NCBI GenBank assembly: GCA_965200535.1
Contig: CBDAUF010000002.1
Location: forward strand, 124,001-188,000
Reading direction: 5' to 3'
DNA length: 64,000 nt
Origin: MPNO01 sp965200535
Lineage (GTDB): Bacteria; Pseudomonadota; Alphaproteobacteria; MPNO01
The position numbers and the translations under genes were made by a program. Below, one piece after another: positions 8,585 to 18,507 of the stretch. Position 1 is the stretch's first letter; every line of letters starts with the position of its first letter. A model generated the notes under the pieces. That model made no database searches, was not told the origin of the DNA, and saw only the letters and a list, made by a program, of their open reading frames with translations.

Positions 8585-9304
8585 CTACCCCTCCCGGCGG
8601 TTGTCGAACGCGGTCTGCATCTCGGCGGCAACCGCGCGCGCCGCCGCGGCGGGGTCGCGCGCGCGGACCACGGGGCGCCCGACGATGATGTAATCGGCGC
8701 CGGCGGCGACCGCATCCGCCGGCGTGCCGCCGCGCTTGTGATCGTCGCTGCCGTGCCCCGCCGGGCGGACCCCGGGGGTGGCGAGAAGCAGCCTGTCGGA
8801 CGGCGCAATGGCGCGAATCCGGGGCGCGTCCTGCGGCGCCGCGATCAACCCGTCGCAGCCGTACTCCAGCGCCTTCCGCACCCGCAGCCCCACCAGCTCC
8901 TCGACCGGGCGGAGATAGCCCATCTCGCGCATGTCGTCGTCGTCGAGGCTGGTCAGCACCGAGATCGCGAACACCTTGAGGCGGGAGCCCCGCTTGCCCT
9001 CGTTGGCGGCCAGCAGGATGTCGCGGTTGCCGTGCACGGTGACCATGCTCACCCCGCGTTCGGCGGCGCGGGCGACGCCCTCGCGCACGGTTTCGCCGAT
9101 GTCGTACATCTTGCAGTCGAGAAAGAGCTCCTTGCCGGAGCGGAGCAGCAGATCGATCAGCCCCTCGATCCCCCTGGCGTACAGCAGCCACGGGCCGATC
9201 TTGTAGAAGGCGGAGGCATCGCCCAGGGCGGCCACGAGATCACGCGCCTCGGCGACGGTCCTGACGTCGAGGGCGACGATCAGCCGCCGCCGGGCGTCGA
9301 TCAT
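8585..9304 (-). CDS. pyrF: Orotidine 5'-phosphate decarboxylase-like protein
   Basis: A 239-aa TIM-barrel protein with PyrF landmarks in order: IVALDV at residues 9-14, YKIG, the catalytic D-x-K-x-x-D block as LDCKMYDIGETV near 63-74, ATPGVRPAG near 174-182 and ADYIIVGRPVV near 203-213. PyrF converts OMP to UMP in pyrimidine synthesis. The segment after the catalytic block (VTVHGNRDILLAANEGKRG) is unusual for PyrF. Its ATG overlaps the thioesterase stop, placing it in an acyl-CoA operon. It could be a divergent OMP decarboxylase superfamily enzyme rather than housekeeping PyrF. Confidence 0.75.
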   Translation of the reverse strand: MIDARRRLIVALDVRTVAEARDLVAALGDASAFYKIGPWLLYARGIEGLIDLLLRSGKELFLDCKMYDIGETVREGVARAAERGVSMVTVHGNRDILLAANEGKRGSRLKVFAISVLTSLDDDDMREMGYLRPVEELVGLRVRKALEYGCDGLIAAPQDAPRIRAIAPSDRLLLATPGVRPAGHGSDDHKRGGTPADAVAAGADYIIVGRPVVRARDPAAAARAVAAEMQTAFDNRREG

Positions 9305-9710
9305 CGGCCCGCGTCCGCGAGCTGCGCCCGTTTGGCGTCGACCCGGGCGGCCTGCCGGCCGAGGTCGACGACGAAGCGGTCGTGGCGCCCCCTGCCGACC
9401 AGGTCGAGGGGGTCGCGCACCTCGACCGCGAGGCCGACCCGCCGGCCGTCCACCTCGGAGACCGTGGCGGTGACCTCGACCCAGGAGCCGAGCAGCGAGG
9501 CGCCGAGATGGTCGATCTCCACCCGCATGCCGACCGTCGCCTCGTTGTCGTCGAGATGCCCGGCGATCATGTCCAGGCAGGCGATTTCGATGTCGCGCAC
9601 CATCGCCGGCGTGGCGTACACCCGCCGGTCTTCCCCGAGCACGTCGATGGTGCTCTCGCGGCCGATGGCGAAGCGGCGGGTGGCCGCGAGGCCGGGTTTC
9701 AGCGTGTCCT

Positions 9711-9714
<4 letters not shown>
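9301..9714 (-). CDS. Hotdog-fold thioesterase (FlK-like)
   Basis: A 137-aa single-domain hotdog thioesterase. The pattern matches the fluoroacetyl-CoA thioesterase (FlK) group: VYATPAMVRDIEIACLDMI with T35 and E43, and EIDHLGAS with H69, the Thr-Glu-His set used in that group. It should hydrolyse a short acyl-CoA; specificity is unknown. Its ATG overlaps the stop of the acyl-CoA ligase and its own stop overlaps the start of the PyrF-like gene, so translational coupling is likely. Confidence 0.8.
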
Positions 9715-11270
<1,556 letters not shown>

Positions 11271-11376
11271 CGCCCGCCCCCTCGCCTCCCCGGTTTCACG
11301 AACCCCCCGGCAACCCGCCCCGCACCTCCGCCCGCCGTGCCCCCACATCTCGCGAGCCTGGCAAATCTACTCGGTT

Positions 11377-13032
11377 TCACGTCCCCGTTTCAGCCGAGAA
11401 CGACAAACCGGGCGGCGAGGGTCCGCCCCCGTTCCTTGCGTCCCCGTCCGCGGTCCATTCGAGGATTCTCCCGAGATCGCCGTGCAGCGTGGCGTGGACC
11501 TCGCCCCACTTCGCCCCCGGCGTCAGCACGATGCGCTCGATCAACCCCCGGATCGCCGCCGCCGCCTCGTCCCGGTCGTCGGGATGTTGCAGCGCCTCGG
11601 CAAGCCGCGCAACCTTGCGGCGGTACACCTCACCGACATTGGGATGGATGTCCGGCAGATCGGCCGGGGCCGCCGCGAGACGCTCGGTCAACTCGTCCTG
11701 ACGCGCCTCGAGCTCACGCAGCCGGTCCGACATGCCCCGCACATAGCCGCCGTCCTCGATCGCCGCGATCATGGCCGCGATCCTCTTCCCGACGGCGGCC
11801 AGTTCCTTCCTCTCCCCGGCCCCCGAGGCGCGGCGCTCGCGGTTGATCCGGTTGGTCTCCTCCGCATATGCCCGTATCGCCGCAGACGCCGCCTCGGGCG
11901 CCATCAGCCGGTGCTTGAGCCCGGCCATCACCCGGTCCTCGAGAACCGCGCGGCGGATGCTCCGCCGGTTGCCGCAGTCGCCGGTCCTGTCGTGGTTGGA
12001 ACAGGCATAGCGATCCTGGCCCCGCATCACGTAGGCGCCGCCGCAGACGCCGCATTCGAGAAGCCCCGACAGAAGGCGGCGCGGCCGGTGGGCCGCGTTC
12101 AGCGGATTGGCGCGGGCGCGCGCAACCCCCGCGATCACCGCGGCGTATTTCTCCGCCGCCTCGTCCTGACGGTCCTTCGCCGCCTGCCACAGGTCGTCGT
12201 CGACGATGCGGAGATGGGGAACCTCGACAACCACCCACTCCTCCGGAGGGTTGATGCGCGAGACCTTGCGCCCGGTCTCCGGGTTCATCGTCCGGCGCTG
12301 GCGGTTCCACACCAGACGGCCGATATAGAGTTCGTTGTTGAGCAGACCCATGCCCCGCTTCGCGTGCCCGCGCAGCGTGTTGTCCGACCACCGCTTGCCC
12401 CTGGGGCCGGGTATGCCGTCCGCGTTCAGACGCCGCGCGATCGTCCGTGGGCTGGCGCCGGCGGCGAACTCGCGGAATATCCGGCGGACGATGCCGGCCT
12501 GTTCCTCGTTGATCCGCCGCTCGCCCCGGATCGGCTCGCCGGCCGCATCCAGCGCCTTCACCACGTCGTAGCCGTAGCTGCGGCTGCCGCCCGCCTTGCC
12601 CGCTTCCACCCGGCCCCTCATGCCGCGATGCGTCTTCGCCGCCAGGTCCTTCAGGAACAGCGCGTTCATCGTCCCCTTCAGCCCGACGTGAAGCTCGCTG
12701 ATCTCGCCCTCCGCCAGCGTGACCACCGAAACCCCCGCGAAGCGGAGATGCTTGTACAGGACCGCCACGTCCGCCTGATCGCGGCTCACCCTGTCGAGCG
12801 CCTCGGCAAGCACCACGTCGAACCCGTCCCGCCCGGCGTCCTCGAGCAGCGCCCGGATGCCGGGGCGCAGGATCGTGCTGGAACCGGAGACCGCGGCATC
12901 GCGGTAGGCGCCGACGATCTTCCAGCCCTCGCGCTCCGCCCGCTCGCGGCACACCCGGAACTGGTCCTCGATCGACGCCGCCCTCTGCTGGTCGGACGAA
13001 TAGCGGGCATAGAGCGCGCAGCGCAGGGTCAT
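11377..13032 (-). CDS. Large serine recombinase
   Basis: A 551-aa site-specific recombinase. The start at 13032 gives the N-terminus MTLRCALYARYSSDQQ, with the catalytic serine in YARYSSD (S12). The resolvase domain continues with AEREGWKIVGAYRDAAVSG and EALDRVSRD. A recombinase domain follows (SYGYDVV, RIFREFAAG, IARRLNADGIPGPRG), then a zinc ribbon (CGVCGGAY and a CSNH/GDC pair) and a coiled-coil region. Such enzymes integrate and excise phages, ICEs or cassettes. It lies at the junction between the metabolic region and the accessory region, with its 3' end toward the junction, as expected for an integrase next to its att site. No att duplication could be confirmed. Confidence 0.9.
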   Translation of the reverse strand: MTLRCALYARYSSDQQRAASIEDQFRVCRERAEREGWKIVGAYRDAAVSGSSTILRPGIRALLEDAGRDGFDVVLAEALDRVSRDQADVAVLYKHLRFAGVSVVTLAEGEISELHVGLKGTMNALFLKDLAAKTHRGMRGRVEAGKAGGSRSYGYDVVKALDAAGEPIRGERRINEEQAGIVRRIFREFAAGASPRTIARRLNADGIPGPRGKRWSDNTLRGHAKRGMGLLNNELYIGRLVWNRQRRTMNPETGRKVSRINPPEEWVVVEVPHLRIVDDDLWQAAKDRQDEAAEKYAAVIAGVARARANPLNAAHRPRRLLSGLLECGVCGGAYVMRGQDRYACSNHDRTGDCGNRRSIRRAVLEDRVMAGLKHRLMAPEAASAAIRAYAEETNRINRERRASGAGERKELAAVGKRIAAMIAAIEDGGYVRGMSDRLRELEARQDELTERLAAAPADLPDIHPNVGEVYRRKVARLAEALQHPDDRDEAAAAIRGLIERIVLTPGAKWGEVHATLHGDLGRILEWTADGDARNGGGPSPPGLSFSAETGT

Positions 13033-13036
13033 CGCA

Positions 13037-13243
13037 TCATCTTTCCCGTCTCTCGCCGGCGCTCCTCGTCGGCGCATTGTCGTTGGCGGCCTCGAGCCTG
13101 TCCCGTTCCTCGCGCGCGATGCGTCGGCCGATAAGCCGCGCCAGCGTCATGACCGCCGCCTCGATGCGTGCCTCCGACCCGCCATTGTCGTTCGCTGCCC
13201 CCGCCGCTGCCCCGGCCCGCCTGCTTCGCTCCCTGTCTGCCAT
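13037..13243 (-). CDS. Small protein upstream of the serine recombinase
   Basis: A 68-aa highly charged protein (MADRERSRRAG start, then EAAVMTLARLIGRRIAREERDRLEAANDNA) ending 5 bp before the recombinase start. The central helix plus AANDN tail is common in small ORFs paired with alphaproteobacterial recombinases. It could be a recombination directionality factor or antisense control protein; nothing in the sequence proves this. Confidence 0.5.
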   Translation of the reverse strand: MADRERSRRAGAAAGAANDNGGSEARIEAAVMTLARLIGRRIAREERDRLEAANDNAPTRSAGERRER

Positions 13244-13747
13244 CTCTCCGCCCCTCCCGCAACGCATCGCTCGCCGGAGGCGGACTTGAGCCCTGCGGAC
13301 AGCCTTGTCAAACCGTACAGGTACGCGATTTCCTGCATGGAATCATGCCCTTGCGCAGACCCGCGTGGAGAGGAGAAGACACGCGCAGACTGGCGTACTG
13401 TCAAAAAAATTCCGCCGGACGGCATCTTCGCCATCCTTTCCGGTCGCCGGGATCGATCCCGACGCGCGCCGTGCTGACGGTCCGCGGCCTCCCTTGCGCC
13501 ATGGACCCGCCCGTCGATCGTGGAGAGCAGCCGGCAGCGCCGCCGGTTCGGCCTGTATCGTACGATCGCTGGAACGGCCGCTGCACGAGCGCCGGCAGCC
13601 GCCGTTCCGGGAGGGGCGGCGGCGTCGCTTGCGCGGGTCGGGATCCCCGGGACCGCCCGCGACACCATCGTCACCCGTGCGATGCGCCGCCTGCCGGGCT
13701 CGGACCGACCGGCTCTCCGTTGTGCGCCGGTCGGGATGACGAAGGAG
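13244..13747. other. Intergenic, no gene recognised
   Basis: No frame here gives a recognisable protein. It contains short AT-richer stretches near 13305-13320 and 13395-13412 that could hold the recombinase operon's promoter. It is probably decayed sequence between the recombinase unit and the barrel relic. Confidence 0.4.
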
Positions 13748-13775
13748 AGCGCGGGAGGGCAGCCCCTCCCGCGCT
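13748..13775 (-). terminator. Strong hairpin terminator
   Basis: Arms AGCGCGGGAGGG (13748-13759) and CCCTCCCGCGCT (13764-13775) form a 12-bp perfect stem with a 4-nt loop, right after the stop of the barrel relic on the minus strand. The tail is only moderately T-rich, but the position fits a terminator for that gene. Confidence 0.65.
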
Positions 13776-13779
13776 GTTG

Positions 13780-14057
13780 TCAGAACCCGGTATCGAGGCG
13801 CAGCATGACGCCGTGTTCGGCGGGGCCTGCGGCGTCCTTCCGGTGCTCCAGCGCGAGGTTGGTCCGCACCGGGCCTTCCAGCGCGACGCCCGTGCGCACC
13901 TGGTGCGAGGCGCCGTCGGTGAGCGAGAACTCCGCATACGGGCGCAGCATCTCGCGGTGCGCGATCAGACCCGGGACCTGGATGCCCCATGAGACGCGCC
14001 CGTCGAGATGCGCCGCCGGTTCCCGCTCCTCGGCATCGCCTGACCTGCCCCAGCGAC
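13780..14057 (-). pseudogene. Outer-membrane beta-barrel C-terminal fragment cut by IS3
   Basis: The minus-strand frame ending at 13780 reads an amphipathic barrel tail: LRPYAEFSLTDGASHQVR, then TGVALEGPVRTNLALEHR, then HGVMLRLDTGF, ending in the aromatic residue typical of outer-membrane barrels and autotransporters. The 5' part is missing because the IS3 element begins at 14058. No continuation is seen on the far side of the element, so the rest has been lost or moved. Confidence 0.6.
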
Positions 14058-14088
14058 TGGTCCATTTTGAATGTTAGTGCGTTACGGG

Positions 14089-14892
14089 TTATTCGGCCAA
14101 GCTGGGGATTCTGCGGAGCGTAGCGGAGCCGGGCGGCCAGCTTGGCATGACGATCGTCTCCGGAGTCGGCGGCCGGTATCCCAGGCTGCCATGTGGGCGG
14201 ATCGCGTTGTAATGGCACCGCCACGCTTCGATGAGACCCCGGGCTTCCTTCAGGGTGTAGACTATCTCGCCATTGAGGAGCTCGTCGCGTAGCCGCGCAT
14301 CGAAGCTCTCGATATAGCCGTTCTCCCAGGACGAGCCCGGCTCGATGAAGGCAGTGCGGGCGCCGACTGCGGCGATCCACCGCCTGACGGCCTCGGCAAC
14401 CAACTCCGGGCCGTTGTCGGAACGGATGTAGCCTGGGATGCCGCGCAGGATGAACAGGTCGGTCAGCACGTCGATGACCTCGATCGAGGAGAGCTTGCGC
14501 CGGACACGGATCGCCAGGCTCTCGCGGGTGAACTCGTCCAGGACGTTGAGCATGCGGAAGGCCCTGCCGTCATACGTCCGGTGATGCGCGAAGTCACAGG
14601 ACCAGACATGGTCCGCCCGCTCGGCGCGCAGCCGGATACAGGAGCCGTCGTTCAGCCACGGACGGTCCCGCTTGGGTTGTATCCCGCGCACCTTCAACCC
14701 CTCGCGCCGCCACAGGCGCTCGACCCGCTTGTCGTTGACCTGCCAGCCGGCGTCGCGCAGCAGAGCCAGGATGCGGCGATAGCCGTAGCAGCCGTACTGG
14801 CGGGCCAGCGCGACCATGTCCGCGACCAGGCGATCCTCGTCGTCCCGGCCGCGCAGGATGCGGCGCTGGGTCGAGCGATGCTGCCCCAGCAC
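14089..14892 (-). CDS. IS3 transposase OrfB (integrase core)
   Basis: A 267-aa frame that continues OrfA in another phase; open sequence upstream of the ATG (VCDRFGVSERRACRVLGQ) belongs to the same protein. The DDE catalytic core is visible as WSCDFAHHRT, YIRSDNGPEL and SSWENGYIESFDARLRDELL, followed by the C-terminal NAIRPHGSLGYRPP block. The element therefore looks intact and possibly active. Confidence 0.88.
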   Translation of the reverse strand: MLGQHRSTQRRILRGRDDEDRLVADMVALARQYGCYGYRRILALLRDAGWQVNDKRVERLWRREGLKVRGIQPKRDRPWLNDGSCIRLRAERADHVWSCDFAHHRTYDGRAFRMLNVLDEFTRESLAIRVRRKLSSIEVIDVLTDLFILRGIPGYIRSDNGPELVAEAVRRWIAAVGARTAFIEPGSSWENGYIESFDARLRDELLNGEIVYTLKEARGLIEAWRCHYNAIRPHGSLGYRPPTPETIVMPSWPPGSATLRRIPSLAE

Positions 14893-15245
14893 CCGGCAAG
14901 CGCGGCGTTCCGAGACCCCGAACCGGTCGCAGACATGATCGATGCACGCCCGCCGGCGCGAAGGGCTTGGAAGTTTCCCCCTGCGGCCTCCTTGAGGATC
15001 TGCTTGTCCAGCGTCAGATCGGAGACCGCACGGCGCAGCCGCTCGTTCTCCTTCTCAAGCTCCTTCAGACGGCGCAGCCGATCGCCGCTCATCCCGGCGT
15101 ACTCCTTGCGCCACCTATGGAATGTAACCTCGCTGATCCCGAGCTGCCGGATCGCCGCCGCCATCGACATGCCCCGCCCGTGCAGGACTTCCGCCTGCCG
15201 CAGCAGGCTCACGATCTCTTCAGGCTTGTAACGCTTCCTTGCCAT
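14694..15245 (-). CDS. IS3 transposase OrfA
   Basis: It starts at 15245 with MARKRYKPEEIVSLLRQAEV, a helix-turn-helix (AIRQLGISEVTFHRWRKEY) and a leucine-zipper-like coiled coil (LKELEKENERLRRAVSDL), ending the family core at LDKQILKEAAGGNF. The frame stays open beyond this point and overlaps orfB. In the family, OrfAB is made by programmed -1 frameshifting near the end of the zipper. Confidence 0.85.
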   Translation of the reverse strand: MARKRYKPEEIVSLLRQAEVLHGRGMSMAAAIRQLGISEVTFHRWRKEYAGMSGDRLRRLKELEKENERLRRAVSDLTLDKQILKEAAGGNFQALRAGGRASIMSATGSGSRNAALAGCWGSIARPSAASCAAGTTRIAWSRTWSRWPASTAATAIAASWLCCATPAGRSTTSGSSACGGARG

Positions 15246-15320
15246 CGTCGGCCCTCCTCTCCCCATAACCTGACGGTGGACCAATTCGATGGGGGAGGAT
15301 CAGGCCAGGTCGCGAAGAAT

Positions 15321-15349
15321 TTGACAATGTCATATTTTCTTTTATATAT
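15321..15349 (+). promoter_or_regulatory. Sigma-70 promoter of the QueC-like operon with palindromic operator
   Basis: TTGACA (15321-15326), a 17-bp spacer, then ATATAT (15344-15349), 20 bp before the start of the first gene. The sequence is very AT-rich against a GC-rich background. ATGTCA (15327-15332) and TGACAT (15353-15358) form an inverted repeat overlapping the promoter, a plausible operator for the XRE protein encoded third in the operon (inference). Confidence 0.65.
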
Positions 15350-15369
15350 ATCTGACATCGGAGATTGCC

Positions 15370-15936
15370 ATGAGCGATGGTCCCCATAGAAGCCTGAAAA
15401 TGTCACGCAGCTGGAAGAGGTTCGCAGAGCGTGCCGCCAATACGGCATTTGCCCCCGAAGAAGTGCGCGACGCACTGTTGGAAGCACTTGAGCAGGATTG
15501 GCGTGCAGAAGCTCCGGACAGGTTTTGCAGACGCGTCCACAACACCCTTGGCAATAATCAGGGGCCACTGTTCGGCGATCAGCTAGCCGACCGGATTGAA
15601 GCCTTGCGCAGAGAGACGGCTGGATATCCGCTTGGCAATGCCTTACTCGACTATGCGGGTGAGACGGCTGCGCGGGGAAACCACGGTGATGAGGCATTGA
15701 AAGAGGCGGCCAGCAAAGCGTTGATGGATCGCGCTGCGCGTGGCGCCCGCCAGGTCGAAGAGCACTATTGCCGCGAGCTCACGCTCCACCGTGCCGATCA
15801 CATCCGCGAACGAATCGAAACTGCGGTAATGCAGTCGGATATCAACGGCATTGCCGGGCGACTCGTCGGCACCGACAAGAGTGAAAGAGCACTGCCGACC
15901 AAACAGGCGGGCCTTGATGATGGGGTGCAGTTATGA
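15370..15936 (+). CDS. Unknown protein, first gene of the QueC-like operon
   Basis: A 188-aa protein with a GGAG ribosome site before the ATG. It has no recognised domain. It is mostly helical, with a charged N-terminal segment (SWKRFAERAANTAF, EEVRDALLEALEQDW), a central FGDQLADRIEALRRE and a conserved-looking basic block MDRAARGARQVEEHYCREL. It ends LDDGVQL, and its stop overlaps the ATG of the QueC-like gene, so the two are translationally coupled and probably act together. It could be the counterpart of the small partner proteins found next to QueC-like enzymes in defence loci such as QatB, but no sequence match could be shown. Confidence 0.7.
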   Translation: MSDGPHRSLKMSRSWKRFAERAANTAFAPEEVRDALLEALEQDWRAEAPDRFCRRVHNTLGNNQGPLFGDQLADRIEALRRETAGYPLGNALLDYAGETAARGNHGDEALKEAASKALMDRAARGARQVEEHYCRELTLHRADHIRERIETAVMQSDINGIAGRLVGTDKSERALPTKQAGLDDGVQL

Positions 15937-17327
15937 AGGACACCACCGCCGACAGCGCCGCTGAACTGCCGATACACCGTGTAGACGTTGTCGAGCCAGG
16001 AGAACCGGCGCGCCGGCGCAGCATCAAGTGCGAGATCGGGAAGAACCTGAGATTCGATACGGCGGGGCTGGAAGCCTATTGCTTCGCGAACTGGAACCCA
16101 CGAGTTTTTGACTCGTTCGTGTTGGCTGCCGCCATACAGTTCTGCGATCACACGAAAACCCGACCTTCTGTCCGATGGGGCCGGGAGATCATTCTGCGTA
16201 TACCCGTCCATGAACCTGTGCATTGGCGTTCGGCAGTTGTTTCAGAGGCATTGCACGGGGTGCTGGAATTTCTGACTGGCGACCGGTGGAACCTCGATTT
16301 TGTCGCGCGAACGAAGCCGGAGTCCCCGTCCCGCCAACAAAACCTGTGTCTGCCGGACGGCGAACGCGTCGTTATCCCATTCAGTGACGGCTTGGACTCG
16401 CGGGCGGTCGCCGGCTTGGCGAAATGCAAGCACGGCCACAGGCTGATTCAGGTCCGGCTAGGGTCGCCGTCGCGCAACGGCCATCGTGGCAAAGGAGAAC
16501 GTATGCCCTTTGCATCAGTGCCGTACCGTGTGTGTTTTGGTCACCGGAGATCGGTGGAAACGAGCGCGCGTTCACGCGGCTTCAAGTTTGCGCTACTGAG
16601 CGGGGTTGCGGCTTATCTGTCGCAGGCCCGTCAAGTGATCGTATCCGAAAGCGGCCAAGGAGCACTTGGCCCGGTCCTCGTTCCGGTTGGCCAAGCCTAT
16701 GAGGACTACAGGAATCATCCTCTCTTTACGGATCGTATGGAAATTTTTCTATCCGCACTATTCGATCACGAAATTCGTTACACTTATCCGCGCCTCTGGC
16801 ACACCAAGGCTGAAACCGTGGCAGAGTTTATGGCGACATGCCCGGATGGAACAAGCTGGGCGCAGACGCGCTCGTGCTGGCAAGGACCGCGACACGTATC
16901 GGTATTCGGAAGGTGGCGCCAATGCGGCACCTGCGCTGCCTGTATGCTCAGACGTATGAGCGTGCACGCCATGGGCGGCACTGAAGACAGCTCAACGTAT
17001 ATTTGGGAGGATTTGAGCGCCGCCCGCTTCGAAGACGGCGCTGCCGCGGGTTTCAGGAAAACCAGGCCGCAGGGTGCTCTCTACGAGTATGCGATAGCGG
17101 GGACACTTCACCTCGACCAACTGGCGGGGCTGCGGTATTCGGCGGCAAACCGAGTCCTGCTGAACCGGCAGGTCTTTCAACTCAGCCGGTCGCTCGGTTT
17201 TGGAGAACAGGAAACCCGGCAAAGGCTGGAGCGGTTGCTAAGTCAGCACGCAAAGGAATGGAAAGACTTTGTCGAGTCCCTGGGTCCACGCTCATTCGTG
17301 GCACAGTGGGCTTCGGGAGGACCATGA
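15933..17327 (+). CDS. QueC-like PP-loop ATPase (7-cyano-7-deazaguanine synthase family)
   Basis: A 464-aa protein, about twice the size of housekeeping QueC (roughly 230 aa). The ATP-pyrophosphatase loop is SDGLDS at residues 151-156, a variant of SGGxDS. A QueC-type zinc site follows as C315, C331, C334 and C337 (CGTCAAC). The segment VIVSESGQGALGPVLVPVGQ near 235-254 is conserved in large QueC-like defence proteins such as QatC (from memory). The first 140 residues are an extra domain without a recognised fold. QueC makes a nitrile from a carboxylate using ATP and ammonia; defence QueC homologues are thought to modify other molecules. It is coupled to an unknown protein upstream and a regulator downstream. 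Confidence 0.82.
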   Translation: MKDTTADSAAELPIHRVDVVEPGEPARRRSIKCEIGKNLRFDTAGLEAYCFANWNPRVFDSFVLAAAIQFCDHTKTRPSVRWGREIILRIPVHEPVHWRSAVVSEALHGVLEFLTGDRWNLDFVARTKPESPSRQQNLCLPDGERVVIPFSDGLDSRAVAGLAKCKHGHRLIQVRLGSPSRNGHRGKGERMPFASVPYRVCFGHRRSVETSARSRGFKFALLSGVAAYLSQARQVIVSESGQGALGPVLVPVGQAYEDYRNHPLFTDRMEIFLSALFDHEIRYTYPRLWHTKAETVAEFMATCPDGTSWAQTRSCWQGPRHVSVFGRWRQCGTCAACMLRRMSVHAMGGTEDSSTYIWEDLSAARFEDGAAAGFRKTRPQGALYEYAIAGTLHLDQLAGLRYSAANRVLLNRQVFQLSRSLGFGEQETRQRLERLLSQHAKEWKDFVESLGPRSFVAQWASGGP

Positions 17328-17328
17328 C

Positions 17329-18507
17329 ATGGCTTTGGAGGAACTGAACTCTCAGGATGTCAGCAAACGTTTGCGGATTGCACGCGAAGAGGCCGGCATT
17401 ACGCAGGCCGACGCCGCCGAGGAAATCGACGTCGCGCGGACCACGCTTGTTGCCATGGAAAAGGGTCAGCGCCGCATCCGGCCTGACGAACTGCAGCGAC
17501 TCGCCCGTCTTTACCATACGTCGGTCAATACCCTGTTGCGGCGCGAGTCCGTCTACGTCGATCTTGTACCGCGATTCCGGAAGCTCAGCACGAGCACCGA
17601 CGAGGCGTCAGATGCAGCAGCGCGCCTGCTGGCCAATCTGGTCCGGGCCGAAGTGGAGCTTGAAAACATCCTGGGCATCAGGCGGACATGTAACTTTCCG
17701 CCCGAGCGCCCGATTATGCCTGGCGATGTGCGGGTGCAGGCAGAAAACGATGCGACGGAGCTTCGTCAGTGGCTTGGGCTCGGCCACGCTCCAGTGCGCG
17801 ATCTCATCAGTCTGTTGGAACTGGACCTCGGCGTTCGCGTCTATGTGCGGCGTTTCGACTCGCGTGTTTCCGGATTGTTCGCTTATGACGAGGAGCTCGG
17901 CGCCTGCATACTGCTCAACGCAAATCACTCGCGGGACCGCCGGACACAATCAGGCGCCCACGAACTCGGCCATTTTGTTTCTACTCGGCGGAAAGCCGAA
18001 ATTTTGCACACCGATGAAGAGGAAAATACGCGGGAGGAACGCTATGCCAATGTGTTCGGCCGCGCGTTCCTTACACCGGCCCGCGTCGTCATGCAGAGGT
18101 TCCGCGAGATCACCGTAGGGGCATCACATTTCACGCGTCGGCATGTCATCCTCCTGTCCCACACTTTCGGGGTTTCGCGGGAAGCGATGGTGCGGCGTCT
18201 GGAAGAGTTGGGCCTGACCAAGCTAGGCACTTGGGATTGGTTCGCGGCCAATGGCGGCATAACTGATGCGCAGGCCCGGCAGGTCCTGGGTGATCTGACC
18301 CCGCCGGATACGGACAAGCATGAAGCCGACCGGCCTACGACGCTGCGGTTGAACCTGCTGGCCGCCGAAGCATGGCGCCAAGACCTCCTCAGCGAAGGTC
18401 AACTCGCCTACTTGCTGCACCTTGACCGCCTCGGCTTGCGTGAAATTCTGGACAATGTGGAGATCGACCGGGGCAAAGCGGATGGAATGCCGAAGCTGCC
18501 TGAATGA
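17329..18507 (+). CDS. XRE regulator fused to ImmA/IrrE-type zinc peptidase
   Basis: A 392-aa protein, start at 17329 one base after the QueC-like stop. Residues 10-68 are an XRE helix-turn-helix (ITQADAAEEIDVARTTLVAM). Residues about 150-260 are an M78 metallopeptidase domain with HELGH at 211-215 and a downstream ERYANVFGRAFL that supplies the third ligand. In ImmA/IrrE systems such proteins cleave or antagonise repressors after stress. Here both functions are on one chain, so it probably controls its own operon and acts as the sensor. The next gene encodes a PIN nuclease. Confidence 0.85.
   Translation: MALEELNSQDVSKRLRIAREEAGITQADAAEEIDVARTTLVAMEKGQRRIRPDELQRLARLYHTSVNTLLRRESVYVDLVPRFRKLSTSTDEASDAAARLLANLVRAEVELENILGIRRTCNFPPERPIMPGDVRVQAENDATELRQWLGLGHAPVRDLISLLELDLGVRVYVRRFDSRVSGLFAYDEELGACILLNANHSRDRRTQSGAHELGHFVSTRRKAEILHTDEEENTREERYANVFGRAFLTPARVVMQRFREITVGASHFTRRHVILLSHTFGVSREAMVRRLEELGLTKLGTWDWFAANGGITDAQARQVLGDLTPPDTDKHEADRPTTLRLNLLAAEAWRQDLLSEGQLAYLLHLDRLGLREILDNVEIDRGKADGMPKLPE

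Larger units (their letters stand above)
14058..15283 (-). mobile_element. IS3-family insertion sequence
   Basis: About 1226 bp. Both ends begin with the same inward sequence TGGTCCA, the TG...CA terminus typical of IS3. The element has the two-frame orfA/orfB organisation. The flanks (GAC on the left, ATT on the right) do not form a target duplication, so one flank has been rearranged since insertion. The left side cuts the barrel gene; the right side borders the QueC operon promoter. Confidence 0.85.
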
